The notes: generated by a model from the letters alone, not told the origin. Counted from the first letter of the stretch, positions 41,489 through 51,458 are shown. The stretch is 64,000 nt of DNA from Candidatus Nanoarchaeia archaeon (GCA_028714095.1 JAQTMY010000001.1:341804-405803), one strand, 5' to 3'. Numbers and translations are program-made.

Positions 41489-42589
41489 ATGAAACATAGT
41501 TATGTTCTTGAAGGCACTGCCACGATGGTTGGAACTATCATTGGTGCCGGAGTTTTGGGATTGCCCTATGTTATCTCCAAGGTTGGGGTTTTGGTTGGAA
41601 TTATTCAGATTCTTATTATGGGGCTAATAATTTTAGCTTCAAACTTATTATTCACCAAGGTTGTTTTGAACACAGAAGGAAACCACCAGTTAACAGGCTA
41701 TGCTAAAATCTATTTGGGAAAAATTGGAATGTTACTCATGGGTGCTTCAATGATATTTGTTAATTATGGGGCATTGGTTGCTTACATTTTCGGCATTGGT
41801 GAATCATTAAGTGCAATACTTGGAGGAAACCCCCTCTATTACTCTTTATTATTCTTCATCCCATTTTCCTTTTTGGTATACAAGGGATTGGATGTTATTC
41901 GTAGATGGGAAGTTTACTTGAATATTATTTTTCTGATTGTTGCAGGAGTAATATGTTTTTCAATAATCCCTAGGATAAGCATTGAAAATCTTGCCTATAC
42001 AAATCTTAATTATTTATTCTTTCCTTATGGAGTAATATTATTTGCCTTACTTGGCGCAATTGCAATCCCAGAAGTAAAGGAGGAAGTCAGGAAAAATAAG
42101 GAATATCTTACTAAAGCAGTAATCCTAGGAACTTTAATTCCTGTTATTTTTTATGTTATTTTTAGTTTAACAGTGATAGGCGTAACTGGGCAAGGGACTA
42201 CTGAAATAGGAACAATAGGATTAGGAGAAAAAGTTGGTCCATGGATGATTGGCATGGGAAACTTATTTGCCATGTTTGCAATGGCTACATCATTTTTAAC
42301 AATTGGATTAGGAATGAGACAGATGTTTAATTATGATTATAATTTTAGAAAATTCTATGCCTGGAGCTTAGCCTGCTTAGTCCCCTTAGTTTTATTTTTA
42401 ATTGTTAGAAATTATGCCGGTTTTAAGGATATTATTGGTTTTGTTGGAACTATTGGAGGGGGGGTTGAAGGTATCCTCATCATCCTGATGAGCTTAAAAA
42501 TAAAAGAGCTGCAAAAATGGTATCATAAAATCTTAGGGATAATAATTATATTGGTATTTGTTTTCGGTATGTTTACTTTAATCAGTTAG
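41489..42589 (+). CDS. Amino acid permease (aromatic/SLC38-like family)
   Basis: 366 aa, about eleven membrane helices. The N-terminal ATMVGTIIGAGVLGLPYVISKVG carries the GxGxxGLP motif of amino-acid/polyamine and Trp/Tyr permeases. The specific substrate is unknown, but for an organism likely dependent on uptake this is an obvious import route. ATG lies close to the AT-rich upstream region shared with tRNA-Arg. Confidence 0.85.
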   Translation: MKHSYVLEGTATMVGTIIGAGVLGLPYVISKVGVLVGIIQILIMGLIILASNLLFTKVVLNTEGNHQLTGYAKIYLGKIGMLLMGASMIFVNYGALVAYIFGIGESLSAILGGNPLYYSLLFFIPFSFLVYKGLDVIRRWEVYLNIIFLIVAGVICFSIIPRISIENLAYTNLNYLFFPYGVILFALLGAIAIPEVKEEVRKNKEYLTKAVILGTLIPVIFYVIFSLTVIGVTGQGTTEIGTIGLGEKVGPWMIGMGNLFAMFAMATSFLTIGLGMRQMFNYDYNFRKFYAWSLACLVPLVLFLIVRNYAGFKDIIGFVGTIGGGVEGILIILMSLKIKELQKWYHKILGIIIILVFVFGMFTLIS

Positions 42590-42629
42590 ATTTATATATT
42601 GTTGAGAACCTTTTTTAAACGGTGATATC

Positions 42630-43700
42630 ATGGATCCAAGAAATGAGAAAATTGCAAATATCCTAGTTGATTATTCTGTTAAAGTCAAAAAAGGTGAAAC
42701 CGTTCAGATAACAGGTTCAGAAAGTGCCAAGGATTTATTGATGGAACTTTATAAAAAAGTATTGGAAAAAGGAGCTTATCCAATATTAGATGTTAATTTT
42801 GAAGGAACTTCTTATCTTTATTATAAAACTGCCTCAGAGGAGCAGTTAAAAAAATTCCCAGATATTGCAATGTTCAAGGCTAAAAAAGCAGATGCTTATA
42901 TTAGTGTTTGGGGGGATCTAAATACAAGGGAATTAAGTAATATTGATTCTAAAAAAATAGCTTTACGAAGAAAAATAGTAAAACCTATTTCAGATGTAAT
43001 TCATAACAAAGACAGGTGGGTTATTTTTGATTATCCAACAAATGCTCTGGCAATGGAAGCAGATATGTCTTTGAAAGAATTTGAGGATTTTGTTTATAAA
43101 GCTTGTATAATTGATTATAGTAAAATGAAAAAAGGCCAGGAAAAACTAAAACAGCTGATTGATCATGGTAATAAAGTGAGAATTATTGGGGAGGAAACAG
43201 ATATTGAATTGAGTATCAAAGGAAGACTAGGTATTAATAATCCGGGAGTCTTTAACGTTCCTGATGGTGAAGTATTTACCTCTCCTGTTGAAAATTCTGC
43301 AAATGGATACATATTTTATACCTTCCCAGGAATTTATATGGGCAAGGAGGTTAGTGGAATAAGATTAAAATTTGAAAAAGGAAAAGTTGTTAAGGCAACA
43401 GCAGAAAAAAATGAAGACCTTCTTAAGAATTTAATAAAAATGGATGCTGGATCTTCAAGATTAGGGGAATTAGGTATTGGAACAAATTATAACATTGATA
43501 AATTTATTAAAAATATATTGTTTGATGAAAAAATAGGTGGAACAATACATCTGGCTTTAGGCCACGGATTTAAGGAAGCAGGTGGAAAAAACAAGTCTGC
43601 CTTGCATTGGGATATGATAAAGGATCTAAGAAAAAGAGGGGAGATTTTAATTGACGATAAATTAATCCAGAGAAATGGGAAATTTACCTTTAAATTTTAA
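42630..43700 (+). CDS. Aminopeptidase, M29 family
   Basis: 356 aa. MDPRNEKIANILVDYSVKVKKGE opens the M29 thermophilic aminopeptidase domain; further features are FDYPTNALAMEADMS, GRLGINNPGVFNVPDGEVFTSPVEN and GTIHLALGHGFKEAGGKNKSALHWDMIKDLR with metal-binding E/H/D residues. It releases N-terminal amino acids from cytosolic peptides. GGTGATATC precedes ATG. Confidence 0.92.
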   Translation: MDPRNEKIANILVDYSVKVKKGETVQITGSESAKDLLMELYKKVLEKGAYPILDVNFEGTSYLYYKTASEEQLKKFPDIAMFKAKKADAYISVWGDLNTRELSNIDSKKIALRRKIVKPISDVIHNKDRWVIFDYPTNALAMEADMSLKEFEDFVYKACIIDYSKMKKGQEKLKQLIDHGNKVRIIGEETDIELSIKGRLGINNPGVFNVPDGEVFTSPVENSANGYIFYTFPGIYMGKEVSGIRLKFEKGKVVKATAEKNEDLLKNLIKMDAGSSRLGELGIGTNYNIDKFIKNILFDEKIGGTIHLALGHGFKEAGGKNKSALHWDMIKDLRKRGEILIDDKLIQRNGKFTFKF

Positions 43701-43703
43701 GAT

Positions 43704-44915
43704 ATGGAAAGAGTAAATGTTAATGGAATATCTGTAATCTTAGATAAGGTCCAAGGTAATTCTGTTGTTGTTCTTGCAAGGATTAAGGTAGGCTCAATTT
43801 ATGAAAATGAAAAAATTGCAGGCATTTCTCATTTTACAGAGCACATGGTATTTGAAGGAACAAAGAAAAGATCATCCACGGAAATCAGCAACGCAATTGA
43901 AAAACTTGGGGGGGAAATAAATGCTTTTACCGATTATGGAAAAACAGTTTTTTATGTCAAGATAGCTAAAAAACATATTGAGAATGCTTTAGATATTCTC
44001 TCAGACATTGTAAAAAACCCAGTGTTTGAAAAAAAATCATTTGAAAAGGAAAAAAGAGTTGTTGTTGATGAAGTCAACATGGTCTTTGATGACCCAAAGA
44101 TGTACCAGTGGTGGTTTATGCTGAGAAATCTTTTTGACAAGAACCCTGTAAGAAATCCAATCTACGGAAAGAAAGAAGTTATTTTAAATATGTCCAGAAA
44201 TACATTGCTTGACTTTTATAATAAATATTATACAAAACAAAATCTGGAAATTATTGTTGTAGGGAATTTTAATAAAAATAATACTGTTCATTTAATTAAA
44301 AGATATTTCAAGGATGTTAAATCAGGGAAAGAATCAAAGAGAGATAATATTCTTGAAAAACCACTTAAGAAACAAAGGATGAATTCTGAAAAAAGAAAAA
44401 TAAACCAGAGTTACATGATGGTCGGTTTCAGAACAGTTCCAAGAAAAGATAAAGATTCTTATGTTTTTGATGTGATAAATGCAATCTTATGCAGGGGGCA
44501 GTCCTCAAAGTTGTTTGAAGAGATAAGAACAAAAAGAGGCTTGGCCTATGTCCTTGGTTCCTATCTCGAGGCCGGTACAGATTATGGTTTTCTCGGAATC
44601 TATGTTGCCTCTAATCTAAAAAATCTTGATAAAATAAAGGAAATAATCTTCAATGAAATTGAAAAATTAAAGAACATATCTGATGAGGACCTTAAGAAGG
44701 CAAAAGACTATCAGGAAGGGACTTATTTGCTGGAGATGGAGGAAAAAGAGAAAAGAGGGACTATAATTGCCAGCTGGAGCCTGTCAGATTCTCTTGAAGA
44801 ATTAAGGAAATATATAAGTTATATAAAAAAAGTTAATAGTAAGGACATCAGGAGAGTATTAAGTAAATATATGAACAAGGAAAATTCTGCTATCATAACT
44901 ATAAAACAGGCTTAA
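43704..44915 (+). CDS. M16 family zinc protease (pitrilysin/processing type)
   Basis: 403 aa, one M16 N-domain plus an M16_C half. HFTEHMVFEGT near residue 46 is the HxxEH motif, and EVNMVFDDP holds the downstream ligand glutamate near 128. IRTKRGLAYVLGSYLEAGTDYG is the C-domain signature. No signal peptide, so cytosolic. It starts three bases after the M29 gene stop. Confidence 0.92.
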   Translation: MERVNVNGISVILDKVQGNSVVVLARIKVGSIYENEKIAGISHFTEHMVFEGTKKRSSTEISNAIEKLGGEINAFTDYGKTVFYVKIAKKHIENALDILSDIVKNPVFEKKSFEKEKRVVVDEVNMVFDDPKMYQWWFMLRNLFDKNPVRNPIYGKKEVILNMSRNTLLDFYNKYYTKQNLEIIVVGNFNKNNTVHLIKRYFKDVKSGKESKRDNILEKPLKKQRMNSEKRKINQSYMMVGFRTVPRKDKDSYVFDVINAILCRGQSSKLFEEIRTKRGLAYVLGSYLEAGTDYGFLGIYVASNLKNLDKIKEIIFNEIEKLKNISDEDLKKAKDYQEGTYLLEMEEKEKRGTIIASWSLSDSLEELRKYISYIKKVNSKDIRRVLSKYMNKENSAIITIKQA

Positions 44916-44975
44916 TCGGGTATATATATTCTATTGACATAATTTTTATAAAAGACTTTTTCACTAGAAGAACAT

Positions 44976-45203
44976 ATGAATACAGTTGTAAAAATAATAA
45001 TTGCTGTTATCGTAATAATCCTTTTCGTTATAATTATTAAAAAATTAAGAAAGAGCTCAGCTAGGTATTATAAGAAAGCAACAAAGCTCCATAAAAAAGG
45101 TGAGAAATACCATCTCTTGGGAGATCAGGAGTTAGCTGAGGAATATTACCAAGATGCTGATTACTACAGGAGTAAGGCAAGGGAGTTAGAAAATGTGGTA
45201 TGA
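44976..45203 (+). CDS. Small membrane protein with TPR-like tail
   Basis: 75 aa. One membrane helix (VKIIIAVIVIILFVIIIKKL) followed by a charged helical pair (RYYKKATKLHKKGEKYHLLG and ELAEEYYQDADYYRSKARELE) resembling a single TPR hairpin. It overlaps the next ATPase gene by 11 bases and may tether it to the membrane (inference). Confidence 0.6.
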   Translation: MNTVVKIIIAVIVIILFVIIIKKLRKSSARYYKKATKLHKKGEKYHLLGDQELAEEYYQDADYYRSKARELENVV

Positions 45204-46038
45204 AACTTTTGGTTTTGATGAAAATCCATTTGAGGATAATCCTAATATAAGAATGATTGGCTATGATGATGTTATTGACGAATCATTATATAATGTTCAC
45301 GCTGGAAACATAATCTTCCTTGAAGGAAAGGAAGGAAGCGGAAAAACCGCTGTTTTAAGAAGAGTAATTGATAAATTTAGAGGCAAAGGCAAAGTAGTTT
45401 ATCTAAAATGCTCAGAGATAAAAGACCTTAATGTTGAGGAAGTTTTAGTTAAAAGATATGGTTTTATCAAAAGAATATTCAGCAAGACTCCAAAAGACAT
45501 GATTTTATTGTTTGATGACATAGAGGAATTGTCAAGGAAAAACACAGAAAGGATAAAATACTTTTATGACCAGAATTACATAAGAAGCATCATTTTTACA
45601 GGCATTAATTATAAAAGATTAAACTTTAGCGATAGTCTTAAGGACAGGATAACAAAGGTAATTAAGATTCCGGAATTGGATGATAATGACGCAGTTGAGA
45701 TCGTTGAGGAAAGGTTAGAGGGAAAGGATATTATCCCTGAGGAGTTTATCAAGGAAGCATATAAAAGATCAAATAAAAACCTTAAGGCTTTCCTTAAGAC
45801 ATGCGAGGACCTTGTTAAGTATGCTGTTGAAGACAAGTCTGACAAGGTTACAAGAGATCATGTAAAAGTTATCTTTGAAGGTGAAAGGATTGTAAAGGAG
45901 AAAGATACTTTAAAGGAAGACAAAAAACCAAAAAAAGAACAGAAACCTAAAAAAGAACCTGATCAAAAACCTCCTGTCAAGGAGTCAACAGAAGACATAA
46001 AGATTATATATGAAGACATAGCGGAGAAATATTACTAA
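45193..46038 (+). CDS. AAA ATPase, ExeA-like, tandem copy 1
   Basis: 281 aa. WYETFGFDENPFEDNPN at the N-terminus resembles ExeA/GspA-type ATPases. Walker A GKEGSGKT is near residue 46, Walker B ILLFDDIEEL near 98, and a helical lid follows (IPEEFIKEAYKRSNKNLKAFLKT). After a lysine/proline-rich linker (about residues 235-266), the tail ends in SVTEDIK-like acidic residues and EDIAEKYY. Related to the next gene. Probably part of a membrane-linked machine (inference). Confidence 0.75.
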   Translation: MWYETFGFDENPFEDNPNIRMIGYDDVIDESLYNVHAGNIIFLEGKEGSGKTAVLRRVIDKFRGKGKVVYLKCSEIKDLNVEEVLVKRYGFIKRIFSKTPKDMILLFDDIEELSRKNTERIKYFYDQNYIRSIIFTGINYKRLNFSDSLKDRITKVIKIPELDDNDAVEIVEERLEGKDIIPEEFIKEAYKRSNKNLKAFLKTCEDLVKYAVEDKSDKVTRDHVKVIFEGERIVKEKDTLKEDKKPKKEQKPKKEPDQKPPVKESTEDIKIIYEDIAEKYY

Positions 46039-46039
46039 A

Positions 46040-46735
46040 ATGGAAATTTGGTTTAGAGAACTAGGATTTTGGAGCAACCCATTCAGCATAAAGCCAAGTG
46101 CTTTTGATGATGAGATTTATGGGTATGATGTTGATTTGATTTTAACTAAAATTGAAAACGGTTCTGCATTATTCATAGAAGGAGATTATGGTAAAGGTAA
46201 AACCTCAATATTAAAAAAAATAATCCAGAGATTCGGCGGGGAGAACAAATTGATTTATTATTCCTGCAACAGGACAGAATCTGCTATTGACTTGGATAAA
46301 TTAATCAAGGGAAGGACATTTTTTACAAAATTATTTGGGAAGATGGATAATGATTTAATATTCTTATTAGATGAAGCCCAGGACTTGACTGAGACAGATG
46401 CCAGATTAATCAAGAGTTACTTTGGCAATTACTTTAAGTCTGTTGTCTTTGTAAGTTCAGATCCAAAAGTTGTCAAGATAGATGGCTTGAAAGAAATGAT
46501 TGGTGAGAATATTATAAAACTTGGAAAACTGGATGAAAACGTTGCCATCGATATAGTAAGAAAAAGAATCGGCAACATTGATATTCTAAGCAATGAGGTT
46601 ATCAAGGAAATCTTCAAGAAATCTGACTTTAATCCAAGACATTTATTGCAGAATTGCGAGAAAGTATGTAAACTGGCTGTCAGAAGAGGAGATCTAAAAA
46701 TAACCAAGGAACATCTTAAAGAAGTTTTTGGATAA
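46040..46735 (+). CDS. AAA ATPase, ExeA-like, tandem copy 2
   Basis: 231 aa. It aligns with the preceding gene: IWFRELGFWSNPFSIKPS, Walker A EGDYGKGKT near residue 47, Walker B IFLLDEAQDL near 108, and helical C-terminus (EVIKEIFKKSDFNPRHLLQNC). It lacks the lysine-rich tail of copy 1. It starts one base after copy 1 and ends 4 bases before glnA. A duplicated pair could form a hetero-oligomer. Confidence 0.75.
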   Translation: MEIWFRELGFWSNPFSIKPSAFDDEIYGYDVDLILTKIENGSALFIEGDYGKGKTSILKKIIQRFGGENKLIYYSCNRTESAIDLDKLIKGRTFFTKLFGKMDNDLIFLLDEAQDLTETDARLIKSYFGNYFKSVVFVSSDPKVVKIDGLKEMIGENIIKLGKLDENVAIDIVRKRIGNIDILSNEVIKEIFKKSDFNPRHLLQNCEKVCKLAVRRGDLKITKEHLKEVFG

Positions 46736-46739
46736 ATAA

Positions 46740-48050
46740 ATGTATCAAACTTTTGAAGAAGTAAAAGAGATAATTGAAAAAGAGGGGGTAAGTTCTATTG
46801 AATTACAATTCTCAGATATTCATGGCAGAGATAAGATTGTAGAGGTTCCTTCTAATAAAATTAAAAATTTGATTGAAGGCGGTTGTTGGTTTGATGGGAG
46901 TTCTGTAGAAGGATACGGGCGAATTATGGAAAGTGATAAAAGACTTAAACCTATACTAAACACTTTTGCTATCCTGCCCTGGAGAAATAATCATATAGAA
47001 AAAGTAGGAAGATTTATCTGTGAGATATATAATCCAGACGGTTCTAGGTACGAGGGGGATCCAAGATATATCTTAGAAAAAGTTGTTAAAGAGGCTAGAG
47101 CAAAAGGTTTTATTTATAATGTTGGTCCAGAACCTGAATTTTTTATATTAAATCAGGATTTTAATCCTCACGATCAGGCAGGTTATTTTGATTCTGATAG
47201 GGACTTAGGCAAAGAAATCAGGATGGAAATTGTCAGAGCTTTAAAATCATTCAATATTGAATTTGAGGCAAGCCACCACGAAGTTTCTAAAGGGCAACAT
47301 GAAATTGATTTTGAATATTCAGATGCCTTAACAACTGCAGATAATATAATGACTTTTAAAAGAGTTGTAAGATCTGTTGTTAAAAGCAAGGCTTTGATTG
47401 CCACATTTATGCCAAAACCATTTATAGACAAAAACGGAAACGGGATGCACGTTCATCAGAGTTTATTTAATTTCGAGGGAAAAAATTTATTCTTTGATCA
47501 AAATGATAAGTATCACCTTTCAGGATTGGCATATAATTTTATGGCAGGGCAAATAGATCATATAAGAGCAATAACTGCTCTGGCAAATTCGACTGTAAAT
47601 TCCTACAAAAGACTTATTCCAGGATATGAAGCTCCTACAAGAATTGCATGGGGGCAAAGAAATAGGTCTGCTTTGATAAGGGTCCCAGATTATACTCCTG
47701 GAAAAGAAGATTCTGTAAGATTTGAATTAAGAAGTCCTGATCCAATGTGCAATCCTTATTTAGTTTTTGCAGTTATGTTAAAAGCAGGACTGGATGGTAT
47801 TGAGAAGAATCTAACTCCCCCGCCGCCGGTAGAAGGCAGTTTATATGAATTAAATGAAGAAGAATTACTGAGAAGAAATATCGAAGTTCTTCCAAAATCC
47901 CTAAGAAGGGCTATTGAAGATTTGGAGAAAGATTATATAATCGACAGAGTACTAGGATCATTATTAGAAGATTATTCTTTTACAAAAAGAAAAGATTATA
48001 GAAATTATCATGAACAAATAACAGAATGGGAGAAGAAAGTTTATCTTTAA
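46740..48050 (+). CDS. glnA: Glutamine synthetase, type I
   Basis: 436 aa. CWFDGSSVEGYG, GPEPEFFIL, the glutamate loop NKNGNGMHVHQSL, KRLIPGYEAPTRIAWGQRNRSALIRVP and the metal-site FELRSPDPMCNPYL are type I hallmarks. It makes glutamine from glutamate, ammonia and ATP. It sits four bases after the ATPase pair, so they may be cotranscribed. Length is short-form (no adenylylation loop noted). Confidence 0.95.
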   Translation: MYQTFEEVKEIIEKEGVSSIELQFSDIHGRDKIVEVPSNKIKNLIEGGCWFDGSSVEGYGRIMESDKRLKPILNTFAILPWRNNHIEKVGRFICEIYNPDGSRYEGDPRYILEKVVKEARAKGFIYNVGPEPEFFILNQDFNPHDQAGYFDSDRDLGKEIRMEIVRALKSFNIEFEASHHEVSKGQHEIDFEYSDALTTADNIMTFKRVVRSVVKSKALIATFMPKPFIDKNGNGMHVHQSLFNFEGKNLFFDQNDKYHLSGLAYNFMAGQIDHIRAITALANSTVNSYKRLIPGYEAPTRIAWGQRNRSALIRVPDYTPGKEDSVRFELRSPDPMCNPYLVFAVMLKAGLDGIEKNLTPPPPVEGSLYELNEEELLRRNIEVLPKSLRRAIEDLEKDYIIDRVLGSLLEDYSFTKRKDYRNYHEQITEWEKKVYL

Positions 48051-48089
48051 TTTTTCTATTTTTAGTTAGAAATCTTTTTATATTTAGTA

Positions 48090-48377
48090 ATGCCTGTTCT
48101 TGCTATGACTATCATAGCATTACTCGCAACAATCTTCGGGGTAGCTTCTGGATTTGCAAATATACCTCAGGCAATAAAAATCTTTAAGAGAAAATCTGCA
48201 AAAGATATCTCAATTATGACTTATTCAATTGTTTTCATAGGCGCTGTAATCTGGACTCTGTACGGAATTGAAATAAATAACTATCCTGTCCTGATTTCAA
48301 ACGCATTCGGAATAATAACTGTTGGGGCCGTCGTAGTTGGCTGGTTTGTTTACGGAAGAGAAACTAGAATTAACTAA
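48090..48377 (+). CDS. SemiSWEET-like sugar transporter (PQ-loop)
   Basis: 95 aa, three membrane helices. GVASGFANIPQAIKIFKRKSAKDISIMTYSI carries the PQ-loop signature IPQ, typical of bacterial/archaeal SemiSWEET, which pair to form a sugar pore. ATG 48090 lacks an obvious ribosome binding site. The sugar is unknown. Confidence 0.85.
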   Translation: MPVLAMTIIALLATIFGVASGFANIPQAIKIFKRKSAKDISIMTYSIVFIGAVIWTLYGIEINNYPVLISNAFGIITVGAVVVGWFVYGRETRIN

Positions 48378-48391
48378 TCAGATATAATATC

Positions 48392-49600
48392 TTATCTCCT
48401 TCTTCTCTCAAACTGTCTTTCTCTTCCAAAGTTTCTATTCCCAGATCTCCCCCATCTATTTCCTCTTGACTCAGGAGCTTTAACAAAAACCCTTTCAAAT
48501 CTAGGAACTTGAACCTTTTCAATCTTAAGTGAAGAATCCTCGTTTATTTTTCTAAAATTATCATAATCTCTATCAGACAAAAGAGTTATGGCTTTTCCGT
48601 CTTTACCAGCCCTGGCAGTTCTTCCAATTCTATGAATATAGTCTATGCTCGTCTTAGGAGAATCATAGTTATAAACATGAGAGACATTTTTGATATCCAA
48701 CCCTCTTGCAGCAACATCGGTGCAGACTAAAATAAACTTCTCGCTTTTATGAAAGTGTTCAAGAACTCTTTTTCTTTGGTTTTGGTTTAAATCCCCATGT
48801 AAGGTCAGTGCGTCAAACCCGGAATTCTTTAAATTATTCCCGATAAAATCTGCAGTCCTCTTTGTATTGCAGAAAACCATTACAAGTTTTGAATTTTCTT
48901 CTACAAGAAGATGCACCAAAAGAGAAAACTTCTCCTTGGTTGGAATATCATAATAAACCTGTCTTAGTTTTGATGGGTCAACATAAGATACAGCAGAAAC
49001 AGCTACAGGATTGATTGTATATCTCTTTGCTATCTTTGCTATCTCACCAGATATTGTTGCAGAGAATAATAATGTCTGCCTGTTCCTTGAACAATGGTTG
49101 ATTATTTCTGTAACATCATCTATAAATCCCATGTCCAGCATCCTGTCTGCCTCATCCAAAACCAAAATTTTGATTCTTGAAAGATTGATTGTTCTTCTGG
49201 ATATATGGTCTAGAATTCTTCCAGGAGTTCCTACAACAACATCTGCTCTTTCCAAATCCCTTGTTTGTGGGAGTAATGAAACCCCGCCATAAATTGTGAT
49301 TATTTTTAGAGGAATGTACTTTGAGAAAATCCTGATAAATCTTGAGTCCTGCTCTGCAAGTTCTCTTGTTGGAGTTAATATTAATACTTGTAATCCTTCT
49401 CCGGTTTTTATTTTTTCAAGGATCGGGGCTCCGAAAGCCAGGGTTTTTCCAGAACCTGTTGCACTCTCTGCCACAACATCTTTTCCAGCTAGAGCTAAGG
49501 GAATTACCTTTTCCTGAATCTCAGTAGGTTCATCAAAACCGACTTCTTCAATAATTTTAAGTAAATTATTGTTTAATCCTAGTTCTTTAAACGTTTTCAT
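48392..49600 (-). CDS. DEAD-box RNA helicase
   Basis: 402 aa. Motifs: Q motif EPTEIQEKVIPLAL, AESATGSGKT (I), PTRELAEQ (Ia), VLDEADRML (II), LFSATIS (III), VCTDVAARGLDI (V) and HRIGRTARAGK (VI). A short RG-rich C-terminal tail (ESRGNRWGRSGNRNFGRERQF) aids RNA binding. It remodels rRNA or mRNA, often at low temperature. Confidence 0.95.
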   Translation of the reverse strand: MKTFKELGLNNNLLKIIEEVGFDEPTEIQEKVIPLALAGKDVVAESATGSGKTLAFGAPILEKIKTGEGLQVLILTPTRELAEQDSRFIRIFSKYIPLKIITIYGGVSLLPQTRDLERADVVVGTPGRILDHISRRTINLSRIKILVLDEADRMLDMGFIDDVTEIINHCSRNRQTLLFSATISGEIAKIAKRYTINPVAVSAVSYVDPSKLRQVYYDIPTKEKFSLLVHLLVEENSKLVMVFCNTKRTADFIGNNLKNSGFDALTLHGDLNQNQRKRVLEHFHKSEKFILVCTDVAARGLDIKNVSHVYNYDSPKTSIDYIHRIGRTARAGKDGKAITLLSDRDYDNFRKINEDSSLKIEKVQVPRFERVFVKAPESRGNRWGRSGNRNFGRERQFERRRR

Positions 49601-49661
49601 ACTAATAAAATGAAAAATAATGTCCTTTTAAACTTATGCTAAAGAGAATTTAGTATTTAAT

Positions 49662-50954
49662 TTAAGGTTTAAATCTTGCAGGCGTTCTTGGGAAGGCAAT
49701 TGCATCTTTGATGTTATCCAACCCGCAGATCCATTTCACCAGTCTTTCAACACCCATTCCGAATCCGCCGTGAGGAACACTACCATATTTTCTTGTATCC
49801 AAATAATACTTGTAGTTTTCTGGATCTTCTCCAAGAGCTTTTAAGGATTTTTTAAGCTCCTCAATGTTTTCATCTCTAATACTCCCGCCAATAATCTCTC
49901 CCATTTTTTCAGGACCAATCAAATCAAAACATAAAGCCGTTTTTGGATTTTTTGGATCTCTCGGTTTGTAGAAAGCCATTATGTCTTTAGGATAATTTGT
50001 TACAAATGCAGGAACATCGTTTTCTTTCATAAACTCTTCTTCTTCAGTAGTCCTTAGGTCTTTGCCCCAGGGAATTTTCATTCCTTTCTTACTTAAATCT
50101 TTCAATACATCATCATAACTAATCCTGATAAATGGTTTTTTTACAACAGGTTCTAATTTTTTAATATCTCTCCCCAATAATTTCAATTCTTCCTTGTTTT
50201 TCTCCAACACTCTTTTGAAACAGTGTTTTATCAATCCTTCTCCGAGGTCCATTAGTTCATTTAAATTAATCCATGGAGCTTCAACTTCTGCATGCCAGTA
50301 TTCTGTTAGATGCCTGCTCGTGTTTGATTTTTCTGCCCTGAATGAAGGGGCAATACAATAAATTTTTTCCAAAGCAAAAATTGCAGATTCTGCATACAAC
50401 TGCCAGGTCTGGCAAAGATAAGCTTTTTCTTTATAATAATTTATTTCAAACAAAGTTGGACCTTCTTCTGCTCCTCCAGGAATTATAATTGGAGACTGGA
50501 ATTCATAATAACCCAAATCTCTGAAGTATTCATGAATAGCGCCAAAAACAGTTGACCTTATTTTCATTATTGAAATCATCTTTCTTGATCTTAACCATAA
50601 GTGCCTGTTGTCAGCCAAAAACTCAACACTTTGGTCTTTATTTATTGGGAATGGTTCAGCATAATGAACTATGTTTAAACTTGAAACTTCAATCTCATAT
50701 CCGGTTGGGGCTCTTTTATCTTCTTTTATTGTTCCTTCCAATTCTACAGAGCTTTCAATTAATATTTTATCAGCACCATCCCATATTTTTTTATCTACTT
50801 TGTCCTTTTTTATAACAGTCTGGATAATATTTGATGAATCTCTTATAACCAGGAAAATAAACTGGTTTGATTTTCTTTCTCTGTAAACCCAGCCTCTTAT
50901 AGCTACCTTTCCAGATTTCTTGTTTATTGCTTCCTGTATTGATTGAAATTTCAT
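49662..50954 (-). CDS. asnS: Asparaginyl-tRNA synthetase
   Basis: 430 aa. OB-fold anticodon domain (AIRGWVYRERKSNQFIFLVIRD) and class II core. The GGAEEGPTLF loop, PSFRAEKSNTSRHLTEYWHAEVE (motif 2) and GGFGMGVERLVKWICGL (motif 3) with AIAFPRTPARFKP end are AsnRS-specific. With AspRS encoded downstream in the same direction, charging of Asn is direct. Confidence 0.94.
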   Translation of the reverse strand: MKFQSIQEAINKKSGKVAIRGWVYRERKSNQFIFLVIRDSSNIIQTVIKKDKVDKKIWDGADKILIESSVELEGTIKEDKRAPTGYEIEVSSLNIVHYAEPFPINKDQSVEFLADNRHLWLRSRKMISIMKIRSTVFGAIHEYFRDLGYYEFQSPIIIPGGAEEGPTLFEINYYKEKAYLCQTWQLYAESAIFALEKIYCIAPSFRAEKSNTSRHLTEYWHAEVEAPWINLNELMDLGEGLIKHCFKRVLEKNKEELKLLGRDIKKLEPVVKKPFIRISYDDVLKDLSKKGMKIPWGKDLRTTEEEEFMKENDVPAFVTNYPKDIMAFYKPRDPKNPKTALCFDLIGPEKMGEIIGGSIRDENIEELKKSLKALGEDPENYKYYLDTRKYGSVPHGGFGMGVERLVKWICGLDNIKDAIAFPRTPARFKP

Positions 50955-50995
50955 ATTTTTAATCCAGTGTCTAAATATAAAAAGGTTGCGAATGA

Positions 50996-51457
50996 TTAAC
51001 TAGAAAACTCAACTGGTTTTTTATCCATAATCTTGGTGAAATCCTTCGCCTTCATTTTTATTGATTTTACATGAGAACCAGCCGAAAATACAATCTCTTC
51101 ATTTTCTATTACAGACCTATCTAAATAATAATCTAAATTAAACAAAACCGGAAAAGGGGGAACGCTCCCAACCTTGCAATAAGTTATTTTCTCAACCTCT
51201 TCAGGCGTTGCAAATCTTAATGAATCTGAATTAGTTAATTCCCTTAAAAGTTTAGAACTAATCTTCTTCTCAGCAGATAAAATTGCCATAATGAATTTAT
51301 CTTTAATTTTTAATACCATAGCTTTAGTTCCCATCCTTAAACTAGAGCCTCTTATCTTGGAAGCATCTTCAGAAGTGAAAGCAGGAGAATGTTCAATAAC
51401 CTCAAACTCAAAACCTCTTTTTTCTAATAAATCTACAATTTCTTTAAAGATATTCAT
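50996..51457 (-). CDS. YbaK/ProX-type aminoacyl-tRNA deacylase
   Basis: 153 aa. EVIEHSPAFTSEDASKIRG, MGTKAMVLKIKDKFIMAIL and VGSVPPFPVLFNLDYYLDRSV belong to the YbaK/INS domain, which removes wrongly attached amino acids from tRNA. The substrate (Ala- or Cys-tRNAPro among others) cannot be told here. It lies between the AspRS and AsnRS genes, two bases from the AspRS stop side. Confidence 0.85.
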   Translation of the reverse strand: MNIFKEIVDLLEKRGFEFEVIEHSPAFTSEDASKIRGSSLRMGTKAMVLKIKDKFIMAILSAEKKISSKLLRELTNSDSLRFATPEEVEKITYCKVGSVPPFPVLFNLDYYLDRSVIENEEIVFSAGSHVKSIKMKAKDFTKIMDKKPVEFSS

Positions 51458-51458
51458 T

